Assembly: GCA_005880165.1 (NCBI GenBank)
Contig: VBJP01000124.1
Location: 3,641 to 10,294 of the forward strand
DNA from: Chloroflexota bacterium
GTDB lineage: Bacteria > Chloroflexota > Limnocylindria > QHBO01
DNA length: 6,654 nt
Reading direction: 5' to 3'
This document shows positions 5,223-6,654 of this stretch, one piece after another (the first letter of the stretch is position 1; every line of letters begins with the position of its first letter). The notes under the pieces were generated by a model. The model saw only the letters and a program-made list of their open reading frames with translations, was not told where the DNA came from and searched no databases. A program made the position numbers and the translations under genes.

Positions 5223-6094
5223 GCAACCGCGACTTCACGGTCGGCAGCGCCGAGCGCGGACACCAGGGCCTCGCGCAGGACTTCGGTCGGCGGCTCCTTG
5301 CCCGTCCACAGGCGGAATGCCGCGGCCTGGGCTGCGAGGAAGCTGGCCTGGCCGTTCGCCACCGTCCCGCCGCGCGTCTTCGCCTCGTGCATGAGCGGCG
5401 TCGCGGATTGGTGCAGCGCCAGGTCGAGAACGAAGAGATGGTCTGGCAGCGCATTCGGCGAGATCGAGCTCGCGGCCTCGTCCGCTCCCAAGCCGCTTGC
5501 ATCGATCACCAGACCGGCGCGGCTCACCTCGGCCTCGAGGATCGTCTCGTGCCAGGGTCGCGCGCGCAGCTCCAGGTGCCGCGCGCTGCGGGCGAAGTGC
5601 GCGACCAGCGCCTCGGCCTTGTGCAGGTGCCGGTTGAAGACCGCCACGTGCTGGAAGCCGGAGCCGATGAGCACCGCCACTGCCGCCCTGGCGCCACCCC
5701 CGGCGCCGAGCACCACCGCGACCCGTGGCCATCGCCCCAGCACCCTCGGGAGGATCGCGGCCAGCCCCGCGCGGATGCCGTCCATGTCGGTGTTGTGGCC
5801 GCGCAGCCGGGTGCCTTCGCGAACGATGACGTTCAGCGCGCCGCTCAGGCGGGCGTCGTCGGAGAGGGTGCCTACCAAGGTGGTCGCCTTCTCCTTGTGG
5901 GGCGCAATGATCAGGGCGCCCAGGTAGTCGCGTCCTCGAAGCTTGGCGATCGCCTCGCCGAGCCGATGCGGGCGTGGCTCCCAGTGCTCGACGACGACCT
6001 CGAGACCCGCCGCTTCGAGTCCGGCGTGCAGCACGCCATCGATCGGGGTGGTCTGGCTGCTGGAGCCGATGATGGGTAGGCGCTGCTCAGGCAT
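5213..6094 (-). CDS. aroE: Shikimate dehydrogenase family protein (AroE-like)
   Basis: The family reduces 3-dehydroshikimate to shikimate with NADPH in chorismate synthesis. From ATG 6094 the protein has 293 residues, typical of the family; an ATG at 6175 would add 27 unrelated residues and would lie inside the tRNA promoter. Catalytic Lys67 (APHKE) and Asp103 (HNTD) are in place, as are Asn88 (GALNV) and Gln256 (AAQAA). The Rossmann domain shows LGAGGGARA (129-137) and NR (154-155), the latter typical of NADP binding. Other substrate contacts differ: the SxSP loop is QTTP (14-17), and the NxTxP strand is LIIAP (61-65), so four side chains that hold shikimate in the E. coli enzyme are replaced. 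The C-terminal NGQASFLAAQAAAFRLW region is standard. It is either a divergent AroE or a related quinate, aminoshikimate or other paralogue. It leads the three-gene minus-strand group; no ribosome binding site or promoter is clear upstream. Confidence 0.85.
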   Translation of the reverse strand: MPEQRLPIIGSSSQTTPIDGVLHAGLEAAGLEVVVEHWEPRPHRLGEAIAKLRGRDYLGALIIAPHKEKATTLVGTLSDDARLSGALNVIVREGTRLRGHNTDMDGIRAGLAAILPRVLGRWPRVAVVLGAGGGARAAVAVLIGSGFQHVAVFNRHLHKAEALVAHFARSARHLELRARPWHETILEAEVSRAGLVIDASGLGADEAASSISPNALPDHLFVLDLALHQSATPLMHEAKTRGGTVANGQASFLAAQAAAFRLWTGKEPPTEVLREALVSALGAADREVAVAGD

Positions 6095-6174
6095 GTGGGG
6101 TTCGGGTGGTCCGTTTTTGAAGTGCGTGAAGCACGGTTCGAGCTGGGCGCTGGGAGGGCCGGCGGGTGGCCCCA

Positions 6175-6183
6175 TGCTATCAT
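6175..6183 (+). promoter_or_regulatory. Extended -10 promoter for the tRNA pair
   Basis: TGCTATCAT combines the extended-10 element TGn with TATCAT, five of six matches to TATAAT (6178-6183). Transcription would start near 6190, just before tRNA-Ser at 6198. The expected -35 position (about 6155-6160, AGGGCC) has no match, consistent with an extended -10 promoter. The site also lies upstream of the divergent dehydrogenase gene. Confidence 0.65.
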
Positions 6184-6197
6184 CGGCGCCGCTCCGC

Positions 6198-6289
6198 GGA
6201 GAGGTCGCATAGTGGCCTAGTGCGGCGGTTTGCTAAACCGTTGAAGGGGGTTTCCTCTTCCGAGGGTTCGAATCCCTCCCTCTCCGCCA
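6198..6289 (+). tRNA. tRNA-Ser(GCU)
   Basis: A complete class II tRNA reading AGC/AGU. The acceptor GGAGAGG (6198-6204) pairs with CCTCTCC (6279-6285); the discriminator is G6286 and CCA is encoded at 6287-6289. The anticodon stem GCGGT/ACCGT encloses TTGCTAA with anticodon GCT at 6232-6234. A long variable arm (6243-6260) pairs over about seven positions, as required for serine tRNAs. The T arm is GAGGG-TTCGAAT-CCCTC (6262-6278). The Arg tRNA begins 12 bases later, so both are probably on one transcript. Confidence 0.96.
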
Positions 6290-6301
6290 CCGCCCGGACG
6301 G

Positions 6302-6374
6302 GTGCCCGTAGCTCAGTGGATAGAGCGTCAGGTTGCGGACCTGAAGGTCGGAGGTTCGAGTCCTCTCGGGCACG
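6302..6374 (+). tRNA. tRNA-Arg with GCG anticodon
   Basis: A 73-base class I tRNA. The acceptor GTGCCCG (6302-6308) pairs with CGGGCAC (6367-6373), the discriminator is G6374, and no CCA is encoded. The D stem is GCTC/GAGC with a loop containing G18-G19-A20; A20 is an arginine identity base. The anticodon stem TCAGG/CCTGA encloses TTGCGGA, so the anticodon is GCG at 6335-6337, flanked by U33 and G37, reading CGC and CGU. The T arm is GGAGG-TTCGAGT-CCTCT. Most bacteria use ACG, edited to ICG, for these codons, which makes GCG notable. Confidence 0.95.
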
Positions 6375-6376
6375 CT

Positions 6377-6402
6377 CTCCTACCTTATGTAGGAGCTTCT
6401 TG
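6377..6402 (+). terminator. Hairpin terminator after the tRNA pair
   Basis: CTCCTAC (6377-6383) pairs perfectly with GTAGGAG (6389-6395) around the loop CTTAT, followed by CTTCTTG, a modest T-rich tail. It begins three bases after tRNA-Arg and fits a rho-independent terminator. The stop codon of the minus-strand remnant (6387-6385) falls inside its loop. Confidence 0.62.
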
Positions 6403-6537
6403 CGGTAGCAGGCAGGCGAAGCCTCGGTGAAGGGCGTCGGGTGTGAGCGTGATGGCGTCCTCGGCGGCAAAGGTGCCGTCAGGGTTGACGCGGATCGCCC
6501 TGGTAGCCTGAAGGACGTTCGCCTCTCGGCTAACCGC
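6385..6537 (-). pseudogene. Coding-like remnant in the +1 frame of the next gene
   Basis: On the minus strand, 50 codons are open from 6537 to TAA 6387-6385 with strongly coding-like third positions (ATC CGC GTC AAC, GAC GGC ACC). The encoded text looks like the end of a real protein, with RVNPDGTFAAEDAITLT near the middle and PQEAPT at the end. No ATG, GTG or TTG occurs in this frame after the in-frame TAG at 6540-6538. It lies in the +1 frame relative to the partial gene ending at 6530. The simplest reading is the tail of that gene separated by a single-base frameshift (mutation, sequencing error or, less likely, recoding). No family recognised. Confidence 0.35.
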
Positions 6538-6654
6538 CTAATCGCTTGATTTCGCGCTCCACCTGATCGGCCATTCGCCGCGTCTCCAGGTCATCGGGCG
6601 CTTCGGTCCTGATGCGATCGGTCGAGCCCAGCGTGCGCGATCTGCGTAGCTCGT
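6530..6654 (-). CDS. Partial hypothetical protein at window edge
   Basis: Forty residues of a minus-strand frame enter from the right edge and stop at TAG 6532-6530. The sequence is charged and helical (DDLETRRMADQVEREIKRLGG at the end), soluble in character, with GC-rich third positions that support coding. The start and most of the protein lie outside the window. It may have been longer: the +1 frame continues as coding-like sequence to 6385. The function cannot be assigned. Its place beside a tRNA-Arg gene is compatible with, but does not show, a mobile-element gene. Confidence 0.45.
   Translation of the reverse strand, partial: ELRRSRTLGSTDRIRTEAPDDLETRRMADQVEREIKRLGG

Noticed and set aside
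5387..6079. Plus-strand 230-residue frame opposite the dehydrogenase gene
   Set aside because: Antisense shadow of the AroE-like gene in GC-rich sequence; no motif.
6095..6175. 27-residue N-terminal extension of the AroE-like protein from an ATG at 6175
   Set aside because: It is Pro-rich and unlike the family N-terminus, and it would begin inside the tRNA promoter; ATG 6094 gives the normal family length and places Lys67 and Asp103 where expected.
6350..6374. Possible integration site at the 3' end of tRNA-Arg
   Set aside because: I found no second copy of the tRNA 3' end in the window and no recognisable integrase; adjacency alone is not enough.
6180..6470. Minus-strand 96-residue frame containing text such as GFEPSEEETPFNGL and SNLRPSGPQPDALS
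   Set aside because: It is the well-known spurious protein produced by translating the antisense of tRNA genes; it covers tRNA-Ser and tRNA-Arg.
1..6654. CRISPR array, insertion sequence or known defence system
   Set aside because: No regularly spaced repeats, transposase, nuclease or methylase motifs were seen on either strand.

Overview
This is a GC-rich (roughly two-thirds GC) bacterial chromosome segment. GTG and TTG starts, weak or missing Shine-Dalgarno sites, a cyclase fused to an alpha/beta-hydrolase-type domain and an MPNTA-type sorting signal together suggest a soil or freshwater Chloroflexota (or a neighbouring Actinomycetota-like lineage). That placement is an inference from style and family memory, not from a marker gene.

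Layout. (1) Bases 1-234 hold the C-terminal end of a secreted, wall-sorted protein, followed at once by a terminator-like hairpin. (2) Bases 235-2033 are an accessory-like stretch with only small, unrecognised plus-strand ORFs: a 54-residue two-helix membrane protein (528-692), two overlapping small ORFs (783-1028 and 1003-1215), and an 80-residue helical protein with a good ribosome binding site (1791-2033). Between them, 1216-1790 lacks a convincing gene but carries three consecutive hairpins (1272-1355) bracketed by an 11-base direct repeat. (3) Bases 2291-3715 encode a 474-residue protein with an N-terminal alpha/beta-hydrolase-like domain that has lost its catalytic Ser and His, joined to a class III nucleotide cyclase catalytic domain. 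Its start codon sits where a leaderless transcript would begin.

(4) Convergent to the cyclase is a minus-strand group reading leftwards: a shikimate dehydrogenase-like protein (6094 to 5213), thymidine kinase (5204 to 4617) and a GT87-type polytopic glycosyltransferase (about 4584 to 3724). Tight spacing suggests one operon, though the three functions (aromatic or cyclitol redox chemistry, dTMP salvage, envelope glycan synthesis) do not form one pathway. A perfect 16-base palindrome fills the dehydrogenase/kinase junction where a ribosome binding site would be expected. (5) On the plus strand, 6198-6374 carry tRNA-Ser(GCU) and tRNA-Arg(GCG), probably one transcript from an extended -10 promoter (TGCTATCAT) and ending at a hairpin with a T-rich tail. 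(6) The right edge (6385-6654) holds minus-strand coding sequence split between two frames, which looks like a frameshifted or decaying gene next to the tRNA pair.

I see no CRISPR array, insertion sequence or recognisable defence system. The points most worth a second look are the cyclase with reversed base-selecting charges and a dead hydrolase domain, the dehydrogenase that lacks several shikimate-binding residues, the GCG anticodon in the Arg tRNA, the palindrome at the tdk start, the hairpin cluster near 1290, and the broken gene at the right edge.
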